Positions 8,662-17,596 of a stretch of DNA of 41,625 bases are shown here, one piece after another; position 1 is the first letter of the stretch, and each line of letters opens with the position of its first letter. Both the position numbers and the translations under genes were made by a program. The stretch covers positions 1-41,625 of the forward strand of contig JAFQQD010000025.1 of assembly GCA_017411435.1 (NCBI GenBank), given 5' to 3'. The stretch is from Clostridia bacterium (lineage in GTDB: Bacteria; Bacillota; Clostridia; UMGS1883). The notes under the pieces were generated by a model. That model was not told the origin of the DNA, ran no database searches, and was given only the letters and a program-made list of their open reading frames with translations.

Positions 8662-9639
8662 ATGGTAAGAGTAGGTATTTTTGGTTACGGGAACTTAGGT
8701 CGCGGAGTGGAAAAAGCTATAAAGCAGAATCCCGATATGACTCTTGTGGCGGTATTTACCCGAAGAAATCCCCAAGACCTCAAAATAGAAACTGCGGACG
8801 CTACTGTGTGCAATGTAAAGGATATTGCAGAGTACAAAGACAAGATTGATGTTATGATTCTCTGCGGAGGAAGTGCGACAGACCTTCCCACACAGACACC
8901 AGATATGGCAAAATACTTCAATGTAATTGACAGTTTTGATACACATGCCAGAATACCCGAGCATTTCAAAAATGTTGATGCGGCAGCAAAAGAAGGTGGC
9001 AAGGTTGCAATCATCTCAGTTGGTTGGGACCCAGGTATGTTTTCGTTAAACCGTCTTTATTCCGCCGTTATCCTTCCTGAGGGTAAAGACTACACCTTCT
9101 GGGGAAAAGGCGTAAGTCAGGGCCATTCTGACGCAATCAGACGCATTGACGGAGTCCTCGATGCAAAGCAGTATACAATTCCTGTTCCTGAGGCGCTTGA
9201 AAGAGTGCGCAGTGGCGAGAATCCCGATCTCACTACAAGGGAAAAACACACCCGTGAGTGCTTTGTGGTGGCGGAAGATGGCGCAGACCTTTCCCGTATT
9301 GAAAACGAAATCAAAACTATGCCCAACTACTTTGCTGATTACGACACAACCGTTCACTTTATCTCAAAGGAAGAGCTTGTGCGTGACCACAGCAAGATGG
9401 GACATGGCGGTTTTGTTATCCGCAGCGGAAAAACGGGAGACGGAAACAGTCATATCATTGAATACAGTCTGAAACTTGACTCAAATCCCGAGTTTACATC
9501 ATCTGTGCTTGTTGCATATGCACGCGCGGCATTCCGCCTTAATAATGAGGGCGTAAAGGGTTGTAAAAGCGTTCTTGACATAGCACCGAGTTATTTAAGT
9601 ATTAAAAGCGGGGAAGAGCTCCGAAAAGAATTATTATAA
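8662..9639 (+). CDS. ddh: meso-Diaminopimelate dehydrogenase
   Basis: An NADPH-dependent enzyme that makes meso-2,6-diaminopimelate from tetrahydrodipicolinate in one step, for peptidoglycan and lysine. The N-terminal Rossmann motif GIFGYGNLGRG is clear, as are the CGGSATDLPTQTP, SFDTHARIPEH and SVGWDPGMFSL segments typical of this family. At 325 residues it has the usual length. The start is fixed by AGGAG. It shows that this organism has the dehydrogenase branch of the DAP pathway. Confidence 0.95.
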   Translation: MVRVGIFGYGNLGRGVEKAIKQNPDMTLVAVFTRRNPQDLKIETADATVCNVKDIAEYKDKIDVMILCGGSATDLPTQTPDMAKYFNVIDSFDTHARIPEHFKNVDAAAKEGGKVAIISVGWDPGMFSLNRLYSAVILPEGKDYTFWGKGVSQGHSDAIRRIDGVLDAKQYTIPVPEALERVRSGENPDLTTREKHTRECFVVAEDGADLSRIENEIKTMPNYFADYDTTVHFISKEELVRDHSKMGHGGFVIRSGKTGDGNSHIIEYSLKLDSNPEFTSSVLVAYARAAFRLNNEGVKGCKSVLDIAPSYLSIKSGEELRKELL

Positions 9640-9640
9640 G

Positions 9641-9675
9641 AAAAAAAGAACTGTTCATCGAACAGTTCTTTTTTT
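9641..9675. terminator. Bidirectional terminator between ddh and the ABC genes
   Basis: Stem AAGAACTGTT/AACAGTTCTT with A and T runs on both sides lies between convergent genes, so it serves ddh on the + strand and the exporter operon on the - strand. Confidence 0.9.
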
Positions 9676-9676
9676 C

Positions 9677-11563
9677 TTAATCAAGTTCCGCGATTTCGTG
9701 GTAGAGGTCGGCATATCGCCCATTCATTTCAAGAAGTTCTTCATGCGTACCGCGTTCAATAATTCTGCCGCCTTCAAGCACCATAATCGCATTTGATTTA
9801 CGGACGGTTGAAAGCCTGTGAGCAATTACAAATGTAGTCCTGTTTTCCATCAGCGCGTCCATACCTTCCTCAATATGCTTTTCAGTTCTTGTATCGACAG
9901 AGCTTGTAGCCTCGTCAAGAATAAGTATAGGTGCATGGCTTATCGCCGCACGCGCGATGTTAAGAAGCTGCCTCTGACCTTGCGAAAGATTTGCACCGTC
10001 ATTTTCAAGCACCGTGTCATATCCGTTTTCAAGCCTTGTTATAAATGAATGTGCCGATGCTACCTTTGCCGCGGCAATAACTTCCTCGTCCGTTGCGTCA
10101 AGCCTGCCGTAACGGATGTTTTCCATAACAGTTCCCGTGAAGAGATGCGTGTCCTGAAGAACCATCGCAATATTCTTTCTTAAAAATCCGCGCTCTATTT
10201 CGTCAATCGGGACTCCGTCAATTGTGATGGTGCCTTCCTTAATATCATAAAAACGGGAAAGCAGATTTGTGACAGTCGTTTTTCCTGCGCCTGTCGAACC
10301 TACAAAGGCAATCTTCTGTCCGGGTTTTGCATAGAGCGAAATATTGTGAAGAACTGTCTTTTCAGGAGTATAACCAAAACTCACATTGTCGAGAACAACA
10401 TGACCTTCGATTTTTTCCATGGGAGTAGTTTTGGCGTTTTCTTTTTCGCCTTCTTCGGCAAGAACTTCAAAAACTCTTTCCGCACCGGCAAGAGCAGAAA
10501 ATACCGTATTCATCTGCATTGAAATCTGATTTATCGGCATATTGAAGCTTCGCGTGTAGTTAACCGATATCGTAAGACCACCTATATCAAAACCGCGTGT
10601 TACAACGAGTATTGCGCCCACACACGCCGTTATTCCGTAAGAAATGTTGCACAGCTGATGTGTGACAGGTCCCATAATGCCCGAACAGAACTGCGCCTTA
10701 ATCTGTGCCTTGCAGAGCTTGTCGTTAAGATACTCAAACTCCTCGACCGCAGTTTTTTCGTGATTGAATACCTTTACAACTTTCTGCCCTGAAATGGTTT
10801 CCTCGGCAAACCCATTGAGTGCACCAAGACTTTTTTGCTGAGTTACATAAGCGCTTCTGCCGGACTTCAATATCGCCTTACTTGCGAAGGTAAGAAGTGG
10901 TGTCATAACAATAGTTATAAGTCCTAAAATCCAGTTTGTATAAAGCATAAGAACAATTGTGCCAATAATAGTTATTGCACCTGATATAATCTGTATAAGA
11001 GTGGTGTTGAGCATTTCTCCGACTGCATCAACATCGTTTGAAAAGCGGCTCATAATATCGCCTGTGGAGTTTGTATCAAAATATCTTACGGGAAGTGTCT
11101 GAAGCTTTTCATACAAATCCGTGCGCATCTGCTTTAATGAGCGCTGTGAAACTGTCAGCATCAGCCTTTGCTGCCCCCACATTGTAAGAATGGAGGAGAG
11201 GTAGATAACCGCCATTACACCGATTCCGCCGAGTAATCCCGTAAGCCGTGCCGAAATATCAGTCCCCGGTGCGTAGTACAAAAATCTGTTCATAATTGGG
11301 CGCAATATGTATGACGATGCAAGTGAAAATCCCGTATGAAGAATCGCGCAGATAAATGCGCATATAAGAAGTGTTTTCTGGTCAGAGAGATAGCGAAGCA
11401 GTTTCACAATTGTTTTAAGAGCATTCTTGGGCTTTCCGTGTGCACCCATGTGTGCCATAGGACCGCCACCCCGCCTCGGACCTGGAGAAAACTGCTTTTT
11501 TTCAGGCTTTAAGGAGTAAGAACTATACTTTTTTTCGAGTCTTTCGAGTTTATTCTGGTCCAT
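9677..11563 (-). CDS. ABC exporter half-transporter, canonical NBD (BmrD/YheH-like)
   Basis: A 628-residue type IV ABC exporter subunit with a transmembrane domain (about 60-350) fused to an ATPase domain. Walker A is GSTGAGKTT (near 420), the signature is LSQGQRQ, and Walker B is ILILDEATSSVD with the catalytic Glu intact. An N-terminal extension of about 45 residues, rich in Gly, Arg and Pro, precedes the membrane part. It starts 3 bases after the stop of its partner, with the ribosome site GAGGAGGAG inside the partner's end. The partner has a degenerate Walker B, so the pair should form a heterodimer such as BmrCD or TM287/288. Multidrug or lipid export is the family's usual role; the substrate cannot be read from sequence. 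Confidence 0.9.
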   Translation of the reverse strand: MDQNKLERLEKKYSSYSLKPEKKQFSPGPRRGGGPMAHMGAHGKPKNALKTIVKLLRYLSDQKTLLICAFICAILHTGFSLASSYILRPIMNRFLYYAPGTDISARLTGLLGGIGVMAVIYLSSILTMWGQQRLMLTVSQRSLKQMRTDLYEKLQTLPVRYFDTNSTGDIMSRFSNDVDAVGEMLNTTLIQIISGAITIIGTIVLMLYTNWILGLITIVMTPLLTFASKAILKSGRSAYVTQQKSLGALNGFAEETISGQKVVKVFNHEKTAVEEFEYLNDKLCKAQIKAQFCSGIMGPVTHQLCNISYGITACVGAILVVTRGFDIGGLTISVNYTRSFNMPINQISMQMNTVFSALAGAERVFEVLAEEGEKENAKTTPMEKIEGHVVLDNVSFGYTPEKTVLHNISLYAKPGQKIAFVGSTGAGKTTVTNLLSRFYDIKEGTITIDGVPIDEIERGFLRKNIAMVLQDTHLFTGTVMENIRYGRLDATDEEVIAAAKVASAHSFITRLENGYDTVLENDGANLSQGQRQLLNIARAAISHAPILILDEATSSVDTRTEKHIEEGMDALMENRTTFVIAHRLSTVRKSNAIMVLEGGRIIERGTHEELLEMNGRYADLYHEIAELD

Positions 11564-11566
11564 AAC

Positions 11567-13297
11567 TTACTCCTCCTCTCTGTCTTTCTGCGAGTAGTAA
11601 ATTTCCTGATACTCTTCACAATTTTTCATAAGTTCGCTGTGCGTACCGATGCCCACAATCTTACCGTGGTCAAGCACAATTATCTTATCAGCATCGGAAA
11701 CAGATGTGATACGCTGGGCAATAATAATTTTTGTAACCCCTGAAAGCTCCTCACGGAACGCCTTGCGGATAGATGCATCAGTTGCGGTATCAACAGCGCT
11801 TGTCGAGTCGTCAAGGATGATAATTTTAGGGCTTTTAAGAAGCGCTCTTGCGATACAGAGTCTCTGTCTCTGCCCACCCGAAAGATTGGCACCACCGCGC
11901 CCGATGTCACTTTCATAGCCGTCATTAAATGATGTTATAAAGGAATCTGCCTGCGCGATTGTACATGCGCGTTTAAGTTCCTCATCAGTTGCATTTTCGT
12001 TACCCCAACGAAGGTTTTCGCTGACAGTTCCCGAGAAGAGCGTATTCTTCTGAAGAACTACCGAAACAGATTCACGCAGATTCTCGAGTGAGAAGTCTTT
12101 GGTATTTATACCGTCAATGAGTATTTCGCCTTCATCTGCATCATAAAGACGGGGAATGAGCGATATCAGTGTTGTCTTACCGCTTCCCGTAGAGCCAATT
12201 ATGCCGACAAGCTCGCCGGAATTTATTGAAAAACTTATATCGTCAAGTACCTTTTCGCTGTTCTTCTTGAAATAACGGAAAGAAACATTTCTAAACTCAA
12301 TACTTCCGTTTTCAACTTTGCGGTCTTTTTCTTTTGCATCATTGTCGGTTATATCGATAACCGCATCCAGAACAGCACTGATGCGCTTGTCACTTGCTGC
12401 TGCGCGTGTTCCCTGAAGAATAATCATCGCAAGGAAATTAAGTGCGGTAAGTATCTGTGTAAGGTATGTAATAAATGCCGTCAGCGTACCTATTTCCATG
12501 TCACCGACCATAATCGGTCTTCCCGAAAACCATACAACTGCAAGTGTCGTTATATTAACAGAAAGTGCAGATATTGGCATAAGATACTGCATAACCTTAA
12601 GTGCAGACATACTCTTTTCAAGAAGCTCATTATTGGTGTGCGAGAACTTTTCGATTTCGTAATCCTCTCGTACAAAGGATTTTATAACTTTTTCATTTGT
12701 GATTGTTTCGTTTATGTTGTTATTGAGCGAGTCAATGGCTTTTTGCATCTTCACATATCTTGGCGAAGCAGTTTTAATAATAATTGCAATTCCAAGAGCC
12801 AGAAAAGGCATAACCGCAAATATGATAAGCGCGAGCTTCGCGTTAAGAGTAAACGCCATAATAAGCGCGCCTACAAGCATAACGGGGCTACGGAACATAC
12901 CGCGCAGAAGTGTCTGCACGAAGTTTTGCACCTGAGTTATGTCATTTGTGATTCGTGTAATAAGAGAGCCTGTTGTGAAATCGTCAATATTTGAAAACGA
13001 GAACTTCTGAATTTGCTTAAAAACATCAAAACGCACTCCTGCGGCAAGGCGCGTTGAGGCGCGGATTGAAAAATTTGCACCGAGTATTCCTGTTGCCATC
13101 ATCAGAATTGCGATAAATGCCATAAGAATACCGTTTTTCAGGATGTACGGAATATCGCCCGTGGATGCACCCTTATTTATGATGTTGGCGTTAATGTAGG
13201 GGAGAATAAACTCGCCGCACGCCTCAAGAATCATAAAAAGCGGACCAAGGAGAAAATTATACCAGTATTTTTTTACATATGGAATATATTTTTTCAT
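11567..13297 (-). CDS. ABC exporter half-transporter, degenerate NBD (BmrC/YheI-like)
   Basis: A 576-residue half-exporter with six predicted membrane segments in the first ~310 residues and a C-terminal ATPase domain. Walker A GSTGSGKTT lies near 370 and the signature is LSGGQRQ. Walker B reads IIILDDSTSAVD, with Asp in place of the catalytic Glu (near 495). That substitution is the known mark of the non-catalytic site in heterodimeric exporters. The gene has its own promoter and AAGGAG ribosome site, and the catalytic partner follows directly downstream. Confidence 0.9.
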   Translation of the reverse strand: MKKYIPYVKKYWYNFLLGPLFMILEACGEFILPYINANIINKGASTGDIPYILKNGILMAFIAILMMATGILGANFSIRASTRLAAGVRFDVFKQIQKFSFSNIDDFTTGSLITRITNDITQVQNFVQTLLRGMFRSPVMLVGALIMAFTLNAKLALIIFAVMPFLALGIAIIIKTASPRYVKMQKAIDSLNNNINETITNEKVIKSFVREDYEIEKFSHTNNELLEKSMSALKVMQYLMPISALSVNITTLAVVWFSGRPIMVGDMEIGTLTAFITYLTQILTALNFLAMIILQGTRAAASDKRISAVLDAVIDITDNDAKEKDRKVENGSIEFRNVSFRYFKKNSEKVLDDISFSINSGELVGIIGSTGSGKTTLISLIPRLYDADEGEILIDGINTKDFSLENLRESVSVVLQKNTLFSGTVSENLRWGNENATDEELKRACTIAQADSFITSFNDGYESDIGRGGANLSGGQRQRLCIARALLKSPKIIILDDSTSAVDTATDASIRKAFREELSGVTKIIIAQRITSVSDADKIIVLDHGKIVGIGTHSELMKNCEEYQEIYYSQKDREEE

Positions 13298-13328
13298 AAA
13301 GCAAATGCTCCTTTTTAATAACTATTCT

Positions 13329-13357
13329 ATTATAGCACAAAAAGGAAAATTTCACAA
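13329..13357 (-). promoter_or_regulatory. Promoter of the ABC exporter operon
   Basis: On the - strand TTGTGA, a 17-bp spacer and a perfect TATAAT (13334-13329), upstream of the AAGGAG and ATG at 13297. Confidence 0.75.
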
Positions 13358-13380
13358 TGTTTTACTAAAAAAGTTCACAA

Positions 13381-13415
13381 AATAAAAGCCACCCGCAGTG
13401 CGAGTGGCTTTTATG
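13381..13415 (-). terminator. Terminator after the sugar kinase
   Basis: Stem ATAAAAGCCAC/GTGGCTTTTAT begins a few bases after the kinase stop codon; the - strand continues into TTTTATTTTG. Confidence 0.8.
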
Positions 13416-13420
13416 TTAGT

Positions 13421-14734
13421 TTATGCGTTTTTCATTACATAATCAAGCTGTGTTTTAAGGTTACCCATTGCAGTAGCCTCAACCGGCCCTGTAATGATTT
13501 CCTTGCCTGTATATTTTGCAGTAAGCGAGTTAAGGTAAGTATCCTTACTGCCGCCACCTACGATATTGATACAGTCAATAGTGCAGCCTGCAATTTTTTC
13601 GATTTCCTTGACAACTTCGTTGTATGAAGCTGCAAGTGAGTGGTAAACACTGTTTATAACATCGCCGATGGGAAGGTCCTTTTCACCAAGGCAATCGCGT
13701 ACCGCCTCAATCATATTGTCAGGAGAAACGAGCCTCTGGTCATTGGGGGAGAAGTGCTTTTCATACTTACTCTCCATCGCCATATTCATCATTTCATCGT
13801 ATGTGTACTTCTTGTCAAGGTCTTTTCTGATGCTCTGGAAAAGCCACATACCCATAATGTTTTTAAGGAAACGGTAGGTGTTATTTACGCCACCTTCGTT
13901 TGCAAAGTTTGCCTCAAGTGCTTCTTTTGATGTAACAGCTTCCTTATTCTGAACACCAACAAGACTCCATGTACCTGATGAAATGTACATTCCGTGTCCC
14001 TTAAGTGTACAAGCCGCAACAGCGGAAGCAGTATCGTGCGCAGGTGCGAAAACAACAGTTGCATCGTAGCCTACATACTCTTTAACCTCATCGCTGAAAT
14101 TACCAACAACGCTGCCGGGAGCATAAATCTTGTTAAAGATAGATTTTTTGATACCGAGTTTTTCGATAAGCTCCATATCCCAGTCGCGTGTCTTGGCATT
14201 AAGAAGGGAAGTGGTAGAAGAAATTGTGTACTCACTCTTCATTTCGCCTGTCAGTTTATAGGAAAGATATTCAGGCATCATCAGCATATGCTCTGCCTTT
14301 TCAAGTTTTCCTGATTTAGCATCGCAGTAAAGCTGATTGATGGTGTTGTAGTTCTGTCTTTGTATACCTGTTCTTGCATAAAGCTCTGCCTGAGGGATAA
14401 TAGTATCAATTTCCTCGGGAATTCCCACTGTTCTTCCGTCACGGTAAGAAACTGCAGGAAGAATTTCTTTTTTGTCCTTATCAAGAAGAACATAGTCAAC
14501 ACCCCATGTGTCAATAGCTACAGTTGAGGGGAGCTTTCCAAGTTCTTTACACTTTTTGATTCCTTCGATAATGGATTTTGTAAGATATTCAATATCCCAG
14601 GAGAGTGTTCCATCGACATTCTTAAAGCCGTTATCGAATCTGTAAACTTCGGTCATTTCGATAGTGCCGTTCTTGTACTCGCCAAGGATATGACGACCGC
14701 TAGAAGCGCCGATATCTATTGCTAAAGAATACAT
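13421..14734 (-). CDS. FGGY sugar kinase, rhamnulokinase type (probable L-fuculose kinase role)
   Basis: A 437-residue FGGY-family kinase. The N-terminus SLAIDIGASSGRH is the phosphate-binding strand of the ASKHA fold in rhamnulokinases; AIDTWGVDYVLLD, SYRDGRT and ISSGTWSLVG are further family segments, and the C-terminal NIVGGGSKD is the adenosine-binding loop. Sequence type says rhamnulokinase (L-rhamnulose phosphorylation). The gene directly follows fucI, and no rhamnose isomerase or rhamnulose aldolase is visible, so L-fuculose is the likelier substrate; RhaB-like kinases serve as fuculokinase in some other gut bacteria. The start has GGAGG. No fuculose-1-phosphate aldolase or transporter lies in the window. 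Confidence 0.82.
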   Translation of the reverse strand: MYSLAIDIGASSGRHILGEYKNGTIEMTEVYRFDNGFKNVDGTLSWDIEYLTKSIIEGIKKCKELGKLPSTVAIDTWGVDYVLLDKDKKEILPAVSYRDGRTVGIPEEIDTIIPQAELYARTGIQRQNYNTINQLYCDAKSGKLEKAEHMLMMPEYLSYKLTGEMKSEYTISSTTSLLNAKTRDWDMELIEKLGIKKSIFNKIYAPGSVVGNFSDEVKEYVGYDATVVFAPAHDTASAVAACTLKGHGMYISSGTWSLVGVQNKEAVTSKEALEANFANEGGVNNTYRFLKNIMGMWLFQSIRKDLDKKYTYDEMMNMAMESKYEKHFSPNDQRLVSPDNMIEAVRDCLGEKDLPIGDVINSVYHSLAASYNEVVKEIEKIAGCTIDCINIVGGGSKDTYLNSLTAKYTGKEIITGPVEATAMGNLKTQLDYVMKNA

Positions 14735-14757
14735 TTTATTACCTCCAATGTAGTAAT

Positions 14758-14785
14758 AAGGCGAGGGGGTTTATGCCCTCGCCTT
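14758..14785 (-). other. Intercistronic hairpin between fucI and the kinase
   Basis: Ten-bp stem AAGGCGAGGG/CCCTCGCCTT with an 8-base loop in the 61-bp gap. On the - strand it is followed by TTATTAC, with no U tract, so it looks more like an mRNA stability or processing element than a full terminator. It could lower kinase expression relative to fucI. Confidence 0.5.
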
Positions 14786-14795
14786 TAAGAATAAA

Positions 14796-16601
14796 TTACT
14801 TGCGTGTATCTTTGAAAAGAGGACCATAAGCCTCACATGCTCTGTAATCTGCGCCTTCCTTATCCATACCGAAAGCGTTCCAGCTTGAAGGTCTGAAGAT
14901 TTTTTCTTCAGGAACATTATGCATGCTTACGGGGATTCTGAGAATTGAGCAAAGTGTGATAATATCTGCACCGATATGACCGTAAGAAATTGCACCGTGG
15001 TTAGCACCCCAGTTATTCATTACATCATATGCAGTCTTGAATGCGCCTTCGCCTGTGCAGCGGGGAGCAAACCATGTGCAGGGCCATGTGTAGTCAGTTC
15101 TTGCCCAGAGCTTGTCAGAAACTTCCTCGGGAAGACCAACTGTCCAGCCTTCAGCAATCTGAAGAACGGGGCCAAGACCTTTTACAAGGTTAAGACGAAT
15201 CATTGTTGCAGGCATTTCAGCCGTTGTTTCAAATCTTGAAGAGTAACCGCCACCTCTGAAGTAGCCGATATCTGCATAGTTCCATGTAGAATTTTCAAGA
15301 ATTGCCTTCTGGTCTGCTTCTGTAACTTCGTACCAGGGCTTCATAACAGCGTTGCCGTTTTCGTCCTTTGCAGCGCCGTTAGCATCAAGACAGCAAGCAC
15401 CAGAATTGATAAGGTGGATGAAACCGTCAGCTTCCTTAGCCTTACCTTCGATATCGTAACCTGTAGCCTTCTTAACTGCATCGCCACTCCAGTATGTACG
15501 AACATCGGCGAACATCTGAGCACGGTTTGTAAGAAGCTTCATGAAGAGCATACCGATACCGTTTAATACATCGTTTTCTGTTGCAAGGATGTAGGGCTCT
15601 CTTGCACCGTTCCAGTCAAATGATGTGTTAAGCATTGCTTCGGGGAAGTCACAGTTGGGATAGAAGTCTGTCCACTGTCTCTGACCCTGGAAACCTGCTG
15701 CGATAGCGTTGTGACCAACCATTTCTTCTTCGCATCCCTTGGGAAGGTTGGGGTTGCCGTTCATAAGGTCCTTGATGATAACCATCATCTTAACAACGAA
15801 TTCCCAGTCTGCATCCTTTTCTTCTCTTGTCTTCTGAAGATTTTCGGGGTTCTTATCAAAACCTTCTATGCAGTTTTCCTTAGTCCACTTGAGAGCCTTC
15901 TGGAATTCAGCCTCATCGTAGATGCCTTCTGTCATTCGTCTGATGATTTCTACCTCGTCAACTGATTCAACTCTCATACCGAGATATTCTTCGATGAATT
16001 CGGGGCTGATGATTGAACCGCCGATACCCATACAGATAGAACCGATCTGGAGATATGACTTACCGCGCATTGTAGCTGCAGCAACTGCTGCTCTACCGAA
16101 GCGGAGAAGTTTTTCCTTGACATCTTCAGGGATAGATGTGTCTGTTGCTTCGCAAACATCGTGACCGTAAATGCCGAATGCGGGAAGACCCTTCTGAGCA
16201 TGTGTTGCAAGAACAGATGCAAGGTAAACTGCACCGGGTCTTTCAGTACCGTTGAAGCCCCAAACAGCCTTGATTGTGTTCTTGTCCATATCCATTGTTT
16301 CAGCGCCGTAGCACCAGCAGGGAGTAACAGTAAGAGTGATGTCTACGCCTTCCTTGCGGAACTTGTCTGCACAGGCAGCAGCCTCGCCAACTCTACCGAT
16401 AGTTGTGTCAGCGATAACAACCTTAACGGGTTCGCCGTTAGAATACTTAAGATTTTCTTCGAAAAGCTTTGCTGCGCTCTTCGCCATGTTCATTGTCTGT
16501 TCTTCAAGAGATTCACGAACACCGAGAACACCGCGTCTTCCGTCAATAGTAGGACGGATACCGATAACGGGATAATCGCCAACGAGTCTTGATTTTGCCA
16601 T
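14796..16601 (-). CDS. fucI: L-fucose isomerase
   Basis: A 601-residue aldose-ketose isomerase that converts L-fucose to L-fuculose (and D-arabinose to D-ribulose), using Mn2+. The N-terminus [23 protein letters not shown], the [15 protein letters not shown] block, [11 protein letters not shown] and the C-terminal [12 protein letters not shown] segments are those of the FucI family, and the length fits (E. coli about 590). It is the first gene of the fucose operon, with its own consensus promoter, a possible operator after the -10, and a TTGGAGG ribosome site. Fucose is a common mucin and plant sugar. Confidence 0.95.
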   Translation of the reverse strand: MAKSRLVGDYPVIGIRPTIDGRRGVLGVRESLEEQTMNMAKSAAKLFEENLKYSNGEPVKVVIADTTIGRVGEAAACADKFRKEGVDITLTVTPCWCYGAETMDMDKNTIKAVWGFNGTERPGAVYLASVLATHAQKGLPAFGIYGHDVCEATDTSIPEDVKEKLLRFGRAAVAAATMRGKSYLQIGSICMGIGGSIISPEFIEEYLGMRVESVDEVEIIRRMTEGIYDEAEFQKALKWTKENCIEGFDKNPENLQKTREEKDADWEFVVKMMVIIKDLMNGNPNLPKGCEEEMVGHNAIAAGFQGQRQWTDFYPNCDFPEAMLNTSFDWNGAREPYILATENDVLNGIGMLFMKLLTNRAQMFADVRTYWSGDAVKKATGYDIEGKAKEADGFIHLINSGACCLDANGAAKDENGNAVMKPWYEVTEADQKAILENSTWNYADIGYFRGGGYSSRFETTAEMPATMIRLNLVKGLGPVLQIAEGWTVGLPEEVSDKLWARTDYTWPCTWFAPRCTGEGAFKTAYDVMNNWGANHGAISYGHIGADIITLCSILRIPVSMHNVPEEKIFRPSSWNAFGMDKEGADYRACEAYGPLFKDTRK

Positions 16602-16652
16602 GATTTTTTACCTCCAATATAATAAATTTTTTAATTTTATTCAAATTATTGA

Positions 16653-16673
16653 TACGAGACGATTTGTCTACGA
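16653..16673. promoter_or_regulatory. Possible operator at the fucI start region
   Basis: Inverted repeat AGAC-N5-GTCT (16657-16669), extended outward by CG on each side, lies just downstream of the fucI -10 box. Its size and place suit a repressor of the GntR or DeoR type. No such regulator gene is adjacent, so this is an inference. Confidence 0.4.
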
Positions 16674-16677
16674 TAGT

Positions 16678-16706
16678 ATTATAACATACAAGTTGCAAAA
16701 AGTCAA
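16678..16706 (-). promoter_or_regulatory. Promoter of the fucI operon
   Basis: On the - strand TTGACT (16706-16701), 17 bp, then TATAAT (16683-16678). About 75 bases of leader precede the fucI ATG. Confidence 0.85.
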
Positions 16707-16748
16707 AATATAGATTTAGGTTTTTGTATATTTTTTTGAGGAGTGGGA

Positions 16749-16783
16749 AATAGAAAAAGCAAGCATCACTTGATGCTTGCTTT
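16749..16783 (-). terminator. Terminator after the XRE regulator
   Basis: Perfect 13-bp stem AAAGCAAGCATCA/TGATGCTTGCTTT followed on the - strand by TTCTATTT, 11 bases after the regulator's stop. It isolates the regulator from fucI. Confidence 0.85.
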
Positions 16784-16794
16784 GGGTGGTGGGA

Positions 16795-17091
16795 TTATTT
16801 TGTGTTATCTTCTTTGAATTGCTCGACTATAACATTTAATGCTGATATTTGCTTATCAGACAGTTCTGAAACATCTATAGTCTTATTTTTGTTTACACCG
16901 AGTAGATACTCGATTGATACATTGAATTCAGCTGAGAGCTTAATTAAAACGGCAATAGAGGGTAATCTGTCCTGACTTTCATAGGATGCAACAGTTGATG
17001 TTGTGACCCCGATTCTTTTTCCAAGTTCAGTTTGGGTAAGGTGCTTTTGAAGTCTTAATTTCTTTATGTTTTCAGATAATTCATATTTCAT
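16795..17091 (-). CDS. XRE-family transcriptional regulator
   Basis: A 98-residue protein with an N-terminal Cro/C1-type helix-turn-helix: IKKLRLQKHLTQTELGKRIG, then TSTVASYESQDRLPSIAVLIKL (about residues 8-60). The rest is a short acidic tail without a recognisable sensor domain. Such small XRE proteins are common as phage, toxin-antitoxin or stress repressors. It is divergent from the small lipoprotein gene at 17217, so autoregulation and control of that gene are plausible. On the - strand a TATAAT lies at 17129-17124, with a poor -35. GGGAGAAA is the ribosome site. Confidence 0.82.
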   Translation of the reverse strand: MKYELSENIKKLRLQKHLTQTELGKRIGVTTSTVASYESQDRLPSIAVLIKLSAEFNVSIEYLLGVNKNKTIDVSELSDKQISALNVIVEQFKEDNTK

Positions 17092-17163
17092 AAATTGTTT
17101 CTCCCTACCAATTAATTATATTCATTATACAACAAATAAATTACACTATCGGTGAAATAAATA

Positions 17164-17193
17164 TTGACAAAAGTGGAAATGATGTGTTATAGT
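17164..17193 (+). promoter_or_regulatory. Promoter of the small lipoprotein gene
   Basis: TTGACA (17164-17169) and TATAGT (17188-17193) with an 18-bp spacer. It shows that a TTG at 17193 lies inside the -10 box and cannot be the gene start. Confidence 0.7.
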
Positions 17194-17216
17194 TGAGAAA
17201 AGAGAGGTGTAAATAT

Positions 17217-17429
17217 ATGAAAAAAAGAAAATTGAGTATGCTCGTTTTAGTGTTTGTAACATTAGTAATGTTTGCTGGATGTTCTTCATCAAGTGATTAC
17301 TACGATTCAGGCACATCCTACGATTCAGAAAAATCGACAGGTGAAGTTATAAGAGAACAACTTGGAGATGGCCCGGCAGATGCATATTATGAAGGTGAAA
17401 GCCGTTATAATGCATTGACAGGACAATAA
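17217..17429 (+). CDS. Small secreted lipoprotein of unknown function
   Basis: A 70-residue protein. It has a basic N-terminus (MKKRK), a hydrophobic core, and a lipobox ending FAGC with Cys22 as the likely lipidated residue. The mature part is short, Ser/Tyr/Asp-rich and probably unstructured, with a more helical acidic segment (EVIREQLGDG). The start ATG is placed by GAGAGGTG and by the promoter just upstream; an in-frame TTG at 17193 is rejected. It is divergent from the XRE gene and is followed directly by the repeat-terminator at 17431. I do not recognise a family. Confidence 0.7.
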   Translation: MKKRKLSMLVLVFVTLVMFAGCSSSSDYYDSGTSYDSEKSTGEVIREQLGDGPADAYYEGESRYNALTGQ

Positions 17430-17430
17430 A

Positions 17431-17540
17431 CAGTTTGGGGACAAACAGTTTTGGGACGGGGCACTTTTTGTGCAAAATAAAAACACCGCGAGAGTTCGTA
17501 ACAGTAAAGTTTACTAAGCTCTCGCGGTGTTTGTTTTTTG
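17431..17540 (+). repeat. REP-like repeat with bidirectional terminator, copy 2
   Basis: Begins CAGTTTGGGG, contains GACGGGGCAC, a GCAC-TTTTT-GTGC mini-stem and a 14-bp perfect stem AAACACCGCGAGAG/CTCTCGCGGTGTTT (17481-17494 with 17519-17532), then GTTTTTT. About 79 of 85 bases match copy 3 at 23404 over the shared part; this copy has an extra ~15 bases (ACAAACAGTTTTGG) near its start. It sits between convergent genes and can end transcripts from both sides. Confidence 0.8.
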
Positions 17541-17596
17541 TGGTTTGAAGAAGATATGATAAAGTATAGTCAGCGATTCGGAATCTGGACGCTTTC

